From NCBI GenBank assembly GCA_963971405.1, contig OZ020487.1:20011371-20075370 (forward strand): a stretch of 64,000 bases of DNA, read 5' to 3'. Each line of letters begins with the position of its first letter. Position 1 is the stretch's first letter. A program made the position numbers and the translations under genes. This stretch comes from Psococerastis gibbosa. Its lineage: Eukaryota; Arthropoda; Insecta; Psocodea; Psocidae. Below the pieces are notes generated by a model. It was not told the origin of the DNA. It worked only from the letters and a program-made list of their open reading frames with translations, and searched no databases. This document shows, one piece after another, positions 55,287-64,000 of this stretch.

Positions 55287-58200
55287 AAATTAAGACACCC
55301 ATTTCATTTCAAGACCTTTAAAAAAAAAAAAAAAGTAAATAGCTATTTTTCTTATTCTTATCGAATGAATTTTTTTTAGCTACATTTACACCGATGAACA
55401 TGCAGGAGCAATTGCTCAATGTTAGTTCAATACAGTGAGGCAAAATAAGCAAAATTAAGACACCCATATCATTTCAAGACCTTTAAAAAAAATAAAATAA
55501 GGAAATATCTATTTTTCTTATTCTTGTCGAATGAATTTTTTTTAGCTACATTTACACCTGTTAACTCGCAAGAGCAATTGCTCAATCTTAAGCACAATAC
55601 GGTGAGCCAAAATAAGCAAAATAAAGACTCCCATATCATATCAAGACCTTTAAAAAAAATAAAATAAGTAAATAGCTATTTTTCTGATTCCTGTCGGATG
55701 AATTTTTTTTAGCTACATTTACACCTTTGAACACGCAAAAGCAACTGTTCAATGTTAAGAACAATACAATGAGCCAAAATAAGCAAAATTAAGACACCCA
55801 TATCATTTCAAGACCTTTAAAAAAAAAAAAATAAGTAAATAGCTATTTTTCTTATTCATGTCAAATGAATTTTTTTTAGCTACTATTACACCGAAGAACA
55901 CGCAGGAGCAATTGCTTAATGTTAGGTACAATATAGTAAGCCGAAATAAGCAAAATTATGACACCCATATCATATTAAAACCTTTAAAAAAAATAAAATA
56001 AGTATATAGCTATTTTTCGTATTCTTGGCGAATGAATTTTTTTCAGCTACATTTACACGGATGAACATGCAGGAGCAATAGTTAAATGTTAAGTACAATA
56101 CAATGAGCCAAAATAAGAAAAATTAAGACACCCGTGTTATATCAAGACCTTAAAAAAAATAAAATAAGTATATAGCTATTTTTCTGATTCCTGTCGAATG
56201 AATTTTTTTTAGCTCCATTTACACCGATGAACACGCAGGAGCAATTGGTCAATATTAAGTACAATACAGTGAGCCTAAATAACCAAAATTAAGACACCTA
56301 TATCTTTTTAAGACCTTTAAAAAAAGAAAATAACGAAATAGCTATTTTTCTTATTCTTGTCGAATGAATTTTTTGTAGCTAAATTTACACCGACGAACAC
56401 GCAGGAGCAATTGCTCAATGTTAGGTGCAATACAGTGAGCCAACATAAGCAAAATTAAGACACCTATATCTTTTTAAGACCTTTAAAAAAAAAATAACTA
56501 AATTGCTATTTTTCTTATTCTTGTCTTGTGAATTTTTAGTAGCTACATTTACACCGATGAACACGCAGGAGCATTTGCCCAATGTTAGGTACAATACAAT
56601 GAGCCAAAATAAGTAAAATTAGGACACCTATATCTTTTAAAGACCTTTAAAAAAATAAAATAAGTAAATAGCTATTTTTCTGATTCCTGTCGAATGAATT
56701 TTTTTTAGCTACATTTACAACGATGAACTCGCAGGAGCAATTGCTCGATCTTAAGCATAATACGGTGAGCCAAAATAAGCAAAATAAAGACTCCCATATC
56801 ATATCAAGACCTTTAAAAAAAATAAAATAAGTAAATAGCTATTTTTCTTATTCTTGTCGAATGAATTTTTTTTAGCTACATTTACACCTATGAACTCGCA
56901 GGAGCAATTGCTCGATCTTAAGTACAATACGGTGAGCCAAAATAAGCAAAAAAAGACTCCCATATCATATCAAGACCTTTAAAAAAAATAAAATAAGTAA
57001 ATAGCTATTTTTCTGATTCCTGTCGAATGAATTTTTTTTAGCTACATTTACAACGATGAACACGCAGGAGCAAGTGGCCAATGTTAAGTATAATACAATG
57101 AGCCTAAATAAGCAAAATTAAGACACCTATATCTTTTTAAGACCTTTAAAGAAAATAAAATAAGTAAATAGTTATTTTTCTTATTCTTGTCGAATGAATT
57201 TTTTATAGCTACATTTACACCGGCGAACACGCAGGAGCAAGTGGCCAATGTTAAGTACAATACAATGAGCCAAAATAAGCAAAATTAAGACACCTATATC
57301 TTTTTAAAACCTTTAAAAAAATAAAATAAGTAAATAGCTATTTTTCTTATTCTTGTCGAATGAATTTTTTTTAGCTACATTTACACCGATGAACACGCAG
57401 GAGCAAGTGGTCAATGTTAAGTACAATACAGTGAGCCTTAATAAGCAAAATTAAGACACCTATATCTTTTTAAGACCTTTAAAAAAAAAAAATAAGTAAA
57501 TAGCTGTTTTTCATATTCTTGTCGAATGAATTTTTTTTAGCTACATTTACACGGATGAACACGCAGGAGCAAGTGGTCAATGTTAAGTACAATACAGTGA
57601 GCCTAAATAAGCAAAATTAAGACACTCATATCATATCAAGACCTTTAAAAAAAAAAAATAAGTATATAGCTATTTTTCGTATTCTTGTCGAATGAATTTT
57701 TTGTAGCTACATTTACACCGATGAACACGCTGGAGCAATTGCCTAATGTTAGATACAGTACAATGAGCCAAAATAAGCAAAATTAAGACACCTATATCTT
57801 TTTAAAACCTTTAAAAAAAATAAAATAAGTAATTAGCTATTTTTCGTATTCTTGCCGTTTGAATTTTTTCAAGCTACATTTACACCGATGAACACGCAGG
57901 AGCAATTTCTCAATGTTAAGTACAATACAATGAGCCAAAATAAGCAAAATAAAGACACCTATATTTTTTTAAAACCTTTAAAAAAAATAAAATAAGTAAA
58001 TAGCTATTTTTCTTATTCTTGTCGAATGAATTTTTTTTAGCTACATTTACACCGATGAACACGCAGGAACAATTGCTCAATGTTAAGTACAATACAATGA
58101 GCCAAAATAAGCCAAATTAAGACACCCGTGTCATATCAAGACCTTTAAAAAAATAAAATAAGTATATAGCTATTTTTCGTATTCTTGTCGAATGAATTTT

Positions 58201-59990
58201 TTGTAGCTACATTTACACCGATGTACAAGCAGGAGCAAGTGGTCAATGTTAAGTACAATACAATGAGCCTAAATAAGCAAAATTAAGACACCTATATCTT
58301 TTAAAGACCTTTAAAAAAAATAAAATAAGTAAATAGCTATTTTTCTTATTCTTGTCGAATGAATTTTTTTTAGCTACATTTACACCGATGAACACGCAGG
58401 AGCAATTGCTCAATGTCAAGTACAATACAATGAGCCAAAATAAGCAAAATTAAGACACCTATATCTTTTTAAAACCGTTAAAAAAATAAAATAAGTAAAT
58501 AGCTATTTTTCTTATTCTTGTCGAATGAATTTTTTTTAGCCACATTTACACCGATGAACACGCAGGAGCAATTGCGCAATGTTAAATACAATACAATGAA
58601 TCTATATAAGCCAAATTAAGACACCCGTGTCATATCAAGACCTTTAAAAAAAATTAAATAAGTATATAGCTATTTTTCGTATTCTTGTCGAATGAATTTT
58701 TTGTAGCTACATTTACACCGATGAACACGCAGGAGCAAGTGGCCAATGTTAAGTATAATACAATGAGCCTAAATAAGCAAAATTAAGACACCTATATCTT
58801 TTTAAGACCTTTAAAGAAAATAAAATAAGTAAATAGCTATTTTTCTTATTCTTGTCGAATGAATTTTTTATAGCTACATTTACACCGGCGAACACGCAGG
58901 AGCAAGTGGCCAATGTTAAGTAAAATACAATGAGCCTAAATAAGCAAAATTAAGACACCTATATCTTTTTAAGACCTTTAAAAAAATAAAATAAGTAAAT
59001 AGCTATTTTTCTGATTCCTGTCGAATGAATTTTTTTAGCTACATTTACACCGATGAACACGTTGAAGCAACAGCTTAATGTTAAGTACAATGAATTGAGC
59101 CAAAATAAGCCAAATTAAGACACCCATATCATTTCAAGACCTTTAAAAAAAAAAATAAGTAAATAGCTATTTTTCTTATTCTTATCGAATGAATTTTTTT
59201 TAGCTACATTTACACCGATGAACATGCAGGAGCAATTGCTCAATGTTAGTGCAATACAATGAGGCAAAATAAGCAAAATTAAGACACCCATATCATTTCA
59301 AGACCTTTAAAAAAAATAAAATAAGGAAATATCTATTTTTCTTATTCTTGTCGAATGAATTTTTTTTAGCTACATTTACACCTGTTAACTCGCAAGAGCA
59401 ATTGCTCAATCTTAAGCACAATACGGTGAGCCAAAATAAGCAAAATAAAGACTCCCATATCATATCAAGACCTTTAAAAAAAATAAAATAAGTAAATAGC
59501 TATTTTTCTGATTCCTGTCGAATGAATTTTTTTTAGCTACATTTACACCTTTGAACACGCAAAAGCAACTGTTCAATGTTACGAACAATACAATGAGCCA
59601 AAATAAGCAAAATTAAGACACCCATATCATTTCAAGACCTTTAAAAAAAAAAAAAAAAGTAAATAGCTATTTTTCTTATTCATGTCAAATGAATTTTTTT
59701 TAGCTACTATTACACCGAAGAACACGCAGGAGCAATTGCTTAATGTTAGGTACAATATAGTAAGCCGAAATAAGCAAAATTATGACACCCATATCATATT
59801 AAAACCTTTAAAAAAAATAAAATAAGTATATAGCTATTTTTCGTATTCTTGGCGAATGAATTTTTTTCAGCTACATTTACACGGATGAACATGCAGGAGC
59901 AATAGTTAAATGTTAAGTACAATACAATGAGCCAAAATAAGAAAAATTAAGACACCCGTGTTATATCAAGACCTTAAAAAAAATAAAATA

Positions 59991-59992
<2 letters not shown>
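55287..59992. repeat. 34-monomer HOR, copy D3, shortened by 11 monomers and interrupted by a LINE
   Basis: D3 follows D2 closely, but type-1 landmarks are 3825 bp apart (55242 to 59067) instead of 5656. This equals 23 monomers instead of 34. The missing ones are the nine-monomer internal duplicate, one monomer fused out near 58380 (a GCTACATTTACACC left half joined to the GTCAAG right half), and one GCATTTGCTC monomer near 58950. The copy then ends at the LINE fragment after AATAAG at 59992. Confidence 0.78.
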
Positions 59993-60026
<34 letters not shown>

Positions 60027-60063
60027 CTATTTATTTTTTTTTTTTTTTTTTTTCTATTTATTT
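59993..60063 (-). other. Two-part poly-A tail of LINE copy 1
   Basis: On the minus strand the 3' end reads TAAATAG, a run of 20 A, TAAATAG again, then a run of 34 A (plus-strand T runs 60034-60053 and 59993-60026). The first TAAATAG is preceded by CATTAA, so ATTAAA and AATAAA words are both present. The second TAAATAG also forms AATAAA with the preceding A run. This looks like a poly-A tail in which the signal and tail have been duplicated. Confidence 0.8.
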
Positions 60064-60207
60064 AATGTTTTTGTTTTTGTCAGGATGTCTGAAGTCTTGC
60101 AAGACCAATGGGTCTGTCTGCAAGTTCTTCACTATATGTACTTGTACCTTTTTGAGACGTCTGTAGGCCATGTCTAGTATTCTGTTATTTTAATTTTAAT
60201 TAAAACT
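60064..60207 (-). other. 3' untranslated part of LINE copy 1
   Basis: Between the RT stop codon and the tail lie about 144 nt with no long open frame on the element's strand. It is less AT-rich than the satellite and includes CAGACATCCTGACAAAAAC near the tail and TACAAGTACATATAGTG in the middle. I see no recognisable RNA fold or repeat that would assign a family. Confidence 0.65.
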
Positions 60208-60849
60208 TTATTCGATTTTACTATGGAGCCATGACTTTACTTGTTGTTTTATTTCCCTGTATTTTTTCAGATCTTTTATTGTATTTGGTATATCATTGAA
60301 AATGTGAGGTATCATGTATTTTAATGTCTGTCTTCCGTAGTTGTTCGTTATGGTGGGTGTGAGCAGTCTTGATTCGGTTATAGATCTTGTTTCTATGTCA
60401 TGTGTTACTGGTTGTTTGTATTCTGTTTTATAAAAGTACTTAATGATGGTAATGTATTTGAAAAGAGCCGTCACTGTTAGTACGTTATATTTATTGAATA
60501 GGTCTTTTTTGCTCAATTTGTTATATTTATTTGTTTTATCTGAGTTTTTTATAATCTTCAGTATTCTATATTGTATATTTTCAATGTTCTGTATTTGTGA
60601 TGGTGTTGTGTTTCCATATGCTTGTATTCCATATCGTATAAGAGATTCTACTAGTGCTTTATAAATCACTATCATTGTATCATAGTTTAAATAAAATTGG
60701 ATATGGTAAAAAGCGTATAAACATGATCTGAGTCGTTTATTTACATTATTGATATGTATGTCAAATTTGAATCTGTAGTCAATTGTTATTCCCAGGTATC
60801 TGTATTCATCTACTGTTTCAAGTATTTCTGTGCATTCGCATTCATATGT
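60208..60849 (-). pseudogene. Reverse transcriptase C-terminal remnant (LINE ORF2), copy 1
   Basis: An open frame of 213 codons ends in TAA at 60208-60210. An ATG-initiated part starts at 60675, but the frame stays open for 58 codons upstream to 60849 and is cut there by a TAA formed at the satellite junction, so the ATG is unlikely to be the native start. Residues 15-23 read DEYRYLGIT, followed by ID and HINNVNKRL: the thumb-like region after the RT palm in non-LTR elements. Further on, YKALVESLIRYGIQAYGN and QNIENIQYRILK fit the conserved YG/WG and Q-R-LR segments of the C-terminus. LINE ORF2 proteins are usually around 800-1000 residues or more, so the endonuclease, fingers and catalytic F/Y-x-DD motif are absent. 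It cannot be an active polymerase. The frame is rich in Ile, Lys, Asn and Tyr, fitting an AT-rich genome. Confidence 0.87.
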
Positions 60850-60850
60850 T

Positions 60851-62930
60851 TATCTTAAGCACAATACGGTGAGCCAAAATAAGCAAAATAAAGACTCCCA
60901 TATCATATCAAGACCTTTAAAAAAAATAAAATAAGTAAATAGCTATTTTTCTTATTCTTGTCGAATGAATTTTTTTTAGCTACATTTACACCGATGAACA
61001 CGCAGGAACAATTGCTCAATGTTAAGTACAATACAATGAGCCAAAATAAGCCAAATTAAGACACCCGTGTCATATCAAGACCTTTAAAAAAATAAAATAA
61101 GTATATAGCTATTTTTCGTATTCTTGTCGAATGAATTTTTTGTAGCTACATTTACACCGATGTACAAGCAGGAGCAAGTGGTCAATGTTAAGTACAATAC
61201 AATGAGCCTAAATAAGCAAAATTAAGACACCTATATCTTTTAAAGACCTTTAAAAAAAATAAAATAAGTAAATAGCTATTTTTCTTATTCTTGTCGAATG
61301 AATTTTTTTTAGCTACATTTACACCGATGAACACGCAGGAGCAATTGCTCAATGTCAAGTACAATACAATGAGCCAAAATAAGCAAAATTAAGACACCTA
61401 TATCTTTTTAAAACCTTTAAAAAAATAAAATAAGTAAATAGCTATTTTTCTTATTCTTGTCGAATGAATTTTTTTTAGCCACATTTACACCGATGAACAC
61501 GCAGGAGCAATTGCGCGATGTTAAATACAATACAATGAATCTATATAAGCCAAATTAAGACACCCGTGTCATATCAAGACCTTTAAAAAAAATTAAATAA
61601 GTATATAGCTATTTTTCGTATTCTTGTCGAATGAATTTTTTGTAGCTACATTTACACCGATGAACACGCAGGAGCAAGTGGCCAATGTTAAGTATAATAC
61701 AATGAGCCTAAATAAGCAAAATTAAGACACCTATATCTTTTTAAGACCTTTAAAGAAAATAAAATAAGTAAATAGCTATTTTTCTTATTCTTGTCGAATG
61801 AATTTTTTATAGCTACATTTACACCGGCGAACACGCAGGAGCAAGTGGCCAATGTTAAGTATAATACAATGAGCCTAAATAAGCAAAATTAAGACACCTA
61901 TATCTTTTAAAGACCTTTAAAAAAATAAAATAAGTAAATAGCTATTTTTCTGATTCCTGTCGAATGAATTTTTTTAGCTACATTTACACCGATGAACACG
62001 TTGAAGCAACAGCTTAATGTTAAGTACAATGAATTGAGCCAAAATAAGCCAAATTAAGACACCCATATCATTTCAAGACCTTTAAAAAAAAAAAATAAGT
62101 AAATAGCTATTTTTCTTATTCTTATCGAATGAATTTTTTTTAGCTACATTTACACCGATGAACATGCAGGAGCAATTGCTCAATGTTAGTGCAATACAAT
62201 GAGGCAAAATAAGCAAAATTAAGACACCCATATCATTTCAAGACCTTTAAAAAAAATAAAATAAGGAAATATCTATTTTTCTTATTCTTGTCGAATGAAT
62301 TTTTTTTAGCTACATTTACACCTGTTAACTCGCAAGAGCAATTGCTCAATCTTAAGCACAATACGGTGAGCCAAAATAAGCAAAATAAAGACTCCCATAT
62401 CATATCAAGACCTTTAAAAAAAAATAAAATAAGTAAATAGCTATTTTTCTGATTCCTGTCGAATGAATTTTTTTTAGCTACATTTACACCTTTGAACACG
62501 CAAAAGCAACTGTTCAATGTTACGAACAATACAATGAGCCAAAATAAGCAAAATTAAGACACCCATATCATTTCAAGACCTTTAAAAAAAAAAAAATAAG
62601 TAAATAGCTATTTTTCTTATTCATGTCAAATGAATTTTTTTTAGCTACTATTACACCGAAGAACACGCAGGAGCAATTGCTTAATGTTAGGTACAATATA
62701 GTAAGCCGAAATAAGCAAAATTATGACACCCATATCATATTAAAACCTTTAAAAAAAATAAAATAAGTATATAGCTATTTTTCGTATTCTTGGCGAATGA
62801 ATTTTTTTCAGCTACATTTACACGGATGAACATGCAGGAGCAATAGTTAAATGTTAAGTACAATACAATGAGCCAAAATAAGAAAAATTAAGACACCCGT
62901 GTTATATCAAGACCTTAAAAAAATAAAATA

Positions 62931-62932
<2 letters not shown>
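60851..62932. repeat. Satellite between the two LINE fragments
   Basis: About 12.5 monomers of the same family. It resumes mid-monomer at ATCTTAAGCACAATACGG, passes a crossover near 60915, then runs through GAACAATTGCTC, TGTACAAGC, the fused monomer (near 61311), GCGCGATG, GTATAATAC, type 1 (62006), CATGCAGG, CTGTTAACTCG, CCTTTGAAC, GAAGAACACG and GCAATAGTTAAATG types. It ends at AATAAG before the second LINE tail. I see no gene; a 98-codon minus-strand frame (62233-62529) is satellite that lacks a stop through small indels. Confidence 0.9.
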
Positions 62933-62967
<35 letters not shown>

Positions 62968-63003
62968 CTATTTATTTTTTTTTTTTTTTTTTTCTATTTA
63001 TTT
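62933..63003 (-). other. Two-part poly-A tail of LINE copy 2
   Basis: It has the same double TAAATAG-plus-A structure as copy 1. The outer run is 35 bases (plus-strand T 62933-62967), one more than in copy 1, which fits replication slippage after the duplication. Confidence 0.78.
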
Positions 63004-63147
63004 AATGTTTTTGTTTTTGTCAGGATGTCTGAAGTCTTGCAAGACCAATGGGTCTGTCTGCAAGTTCTTCACTATATGTACTTGTACCTTTTTGAGACGT
63101 CTGTAGGCCATGTCTAGTATTCTGTTATTTTAATTTTAATTAAAACT
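63004..63147 (-). other. 3' untranslated part of LINE copy 2
   Basis: Identical by eye to the 3' untranslated part of copy 1. No gene or recognised RNA element is visible in it. Confidence 0.62.
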
Positions 63148-63789
63148 TTATTCGATTTTACTATGGAGCCATGACTTTACTTGTTGTTTTATTTCCCTGT
63201 ATTTTTTCAGATCTTTTATTGTATTTGGTATATCATTGAAAATGTGAGGTATCATGTATTTTAATGTCTGTCTTCCGTAGTTGTTCGTTATGGTGGGTGT
63301 GAGCAGTCTTGATTCGGTTATAGATCTTGTTTCTATGTCATGTGTTACTGGTTGTTTGTATTCTGTTTTATAAAAGTACTTAATGATGGTAATGTATTTG
63401 AAAAGAGCCGTCACTGTTAGTACGTTATATTTATTGAATAGGTCTTTTTTGCTCAATTTGTTATATTTATTTGTTTTATCTGAGTTTTTTATAATCTTCA
63501 GTATTCTATATTGTATATTTTCAATGTTCTGTATTTGTGATGGTGTTGTGTTTCCATATGCTTGTATTCCATATCGTATAAGAGATTCTACTAGTGCTTT
63601 ATAAATCACTATCATTGTATCATAGTTTAAATAAAATTGGATATGGTAAAAAGCGTATAAACATGATCTGAGTCGTTTATTTACATTATTGATATGTATG
63701 TCAAATTTGAATCTGTAGTCAATTGTTATTCCCAGGTATCTGTATTCATCTACTGTTTCAAGTATTTCTGTGCATTCGCATTCATATGT
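63148..63789 (-). pseudogene. Reverse transcriptase C-terminal remnant (LINE ORF2), copy 2
   Basis: The 213-codon frame matches copy 1: upstream open part from 63789, internal ATG at 63615, stop at 63148-63150. The 155 residues after the ATG are identical to copy 1. The YLGITID segment, the HINNVNKRL segment and the RYGIQAYG segment are all present, and the catalytic palm is missing. The lack of any coding change between copies indicates a recent duplication, not selection on the protein. Confidence 0.86.
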
Positions 63790-63790
63790 T

Positions 63791-64000
63791 TATCTTAAGC
63801 ACAATACGGTGAGCCAAAATAAGCAAAATAAAGACTCCCATATCATATCAAGACCTTTAAAAAAAATAAAATAAGTAAATAGCTATTTTTCTTATTCTTG
63901 TCGAATGAATTTTTTTTAGCTACATTTACAACGATGAACACGCAGAAGCAATTCCTCAATGTTAATTACAATACAATGAGCCAAAATAAGCCAAATTAAG
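63791..64000. repeat. Satellite at the right window edge
   Basis: The satellite resumes mid-monomer at ATCTTAAGCACAATACGG, as after copy 1. It then passes into an ACAACGATGAACACGCAGAAGC/AATTCCTCAATG monomer, a type also found near 31950, 39440, 39600 and 41105. The array is cut by the window end, so it continues further. Confidence 0.92.

Larger units (their letters stand above)
1..59992. repeat. AT-rich ~166-167 bp satellite array, main block
   Basis: The same core recurs head to tail about every 166 bp, for example the TCGAATGAAT motif near 121, 287 and 453, with no inversion of orientation seen. Dividing the block by 166.4 bp gives about 360 monomers. Nearly all contain TCGAATGAATTTTT, then AGCTACATTTACACCGATGAAC-like sequence, GAGCCAAAATAAGC, and ACCTTTAAAAAA. 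Monomers differ by diagnostic substitutions that recur in a fixed order, which defines higher-order repeats. Both strands are closed by frequent stops, and the only open frames are short. No gene is supported in this block. This is satellite DNA of a eukaryote; a centromeric or pericentromeric site is an inference. Confidence 0.97.
59993..60850 (-). mobile_element. 5'-truncated non-LTR retrotransposon (LINE) fragment, copy 1
   Basis: About 860 bp of non-satellite DNA, read on the minus strand. From its 5' end (near 60850) it holds the end of a reverse transcriptase frame (60849 to 60208), a 3' untranslated part of about 144 nt (60207 to 60064), and a two-part poly-A tail (60063 to 59993). 5' truncation with an intact 3' end and A tail is the usual product of target-primed reverse transcription. 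The protein is like the C-terminal part of Jockey/CR1-type LINE polymerases, but I cannot name the family. I see no clear target-site duplication. Confidence 0.88.
57975..60914. repeat. 2940 bp tandem duplication, copy 1 (carries a LINE fragment)
   Basis: Landmarks recur 2940 bp downstream: the RT frame (60208 and 63148), CTGTTAACTCG (59377 and 62317) and the fused monomer (58371 and 61311). Copy 1 contains about 2.0 kb of satellite, the LINE fragment and a short satellite tail. Breakpoints lie somewhere in the monomer sequence shared by both ends, so the edges are accurate only to roughly 100 bp. Confidence 0.85.
62933..63790 (-). mobile_element. 5'-truncated non-LTR retrotransposon (LINE) fragment, copy 2
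   Basis: It has the same structure, orientation, truncation point and both flanks as copy 1, exactly 2940 bp downstream. Because the 5' breakpoint and the satellite junctions are identical, this copy came from duplication of the surrounding DNA, not from an independent insertion. The long T run is one base longer than in copy 1; otherwise I saw no difference in the element body. Confidence 0.88.
60915..63854. repeat. 2940 bp tandem duplication, copy 2 (carries a LINE fragment)
   Basis: Near-identical to copy 1. Differences seen are small: the long T run is 35 instead of 34, the A tract just before it is one base shorter, TTGCGCGATG near 61513 reads TTGCGCAATG in copy 1 (near 58573), and GTATAATAC near 61859 reads GTAAAATAC in copy 1. 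After copy 2 the sequence continues with an ACAACGATGAACACGCAGAAGC monomer rather than the ACACCGATGAACACGCAGGAAC monomer that follows copy 1. Confidence 0.84.

Noticed and set aside
1..59992. CRISPR-like regular repeats
   Set aside because: The period is about 166 bp, with contiguous monomers that are similar over their whole length. There are no unique spacers, no short direct repeats of 25-40 bp and no cas genes.
60060..60210. tRNA or other small RNA gene in the LINE 3' region
   Set aside because: I could not find a cloverleaf, A and B box spacing, or other recognisable RNA gene structure.
60443..60664. 73-codon plus-strand frame inside the LINE fragment (also 63383-63604)
   Set aside because: It is the antisense shadow of the reverse transcriptase frame, which has clear family motifs; the plus-strand product has none.
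62233..62529. 98-codon minus-strand open frame
   Set aside because: It is satellite sequence in which a one-base longer A tract joins two short frames. The sister copy 2940 bp upstream does not keep the frame open.
59993..63790. Complete retrotransposon, or two fragments of one element with the satellite as its interior
   Set aside because: Both fragments contain the same 3' end of the element in the same orientation, not different parts. The DNA between them is ordinary satellite, so this is a duplication.

Overview
This window is almost entirely a eukaryotic, AT-rich tandem satellite array. The monomer is about 166-167 bp (a typical copy, 52743-52909, is 167 bp and roughly 27% G+C by hand count). 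I see no host protein-coding gene, rRNA, tRNA or CRISPR array. The only non-satellite DNA is a 5'-truncated non-LTR retrotransposon (LINE) fragment present twice near the right end, at about 59993-60850 and 62933-63790. Both copies lie on the minus strand. The satellite, the LINE with a poly-A tail and the standard genetic code point to an animal with an AT-rich genome. An arthropod is a plausible but weak guess. The array runs off both window edges, so this is the interior of a larger satellite block. A centromeric or pericentromeric position is possible but not shown by sequence alone.

Layout. (1) 1-27954: higher-order repeat (HOR) domain A. Its reference unit is 25 distinguishable monomers (1-4159), and later units are variants of 23, 39, 48, 19, 7 and 7 monomers made by deleting, duplicating or inserting whole monomers in register. 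(2) 27955-32950: about 30 monomers of mixed type linking domain A to the next domain, with a 4-monomer (about 666 bp) tandem repeat. (3) About 30575-47560: two nearly identical long segments offset by 9150 bp (55 monomers), each holding an 11-monomer (1828 bp) tandem duplication. (4) About 43975-59992: a 5656 bp (34-monomer) HOR in two full copies and one shortened copy; the full copies contain a 9-monomer (1499 bp) tandem duplication. (5) About 57975-63854: a 2940 bp tandem duplication carrying the LINE fragment together with its flanking satellite.

Monomer anatomy. Each monomer carries two dyads about 69 bp apart. One is AAATAGCTATTT, flanked by AATAAG/CTTATT arms. The other is GAGCAATTGCTC, which is intact in some monomer types and broken in others (for example GAGCAAGTGGTC). 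A-rich and T-rich tracts and three CpG sites recur in most monomers. The state of the second dyad is a main difference among HOR positions, which superficially resembles box-plus and box-minus monomers in other centromeric satellites.

The elements do not cooperate as genes. The biology here is array evolution: unequal exchange at monomer spacing, local homogenisation, and a retrotransposon fragment that was copied by satellite amplification rather than by a second insertion. Coordinates of HOR boundaries are approximate because breakpoints fall inside sequence shared by both partners.
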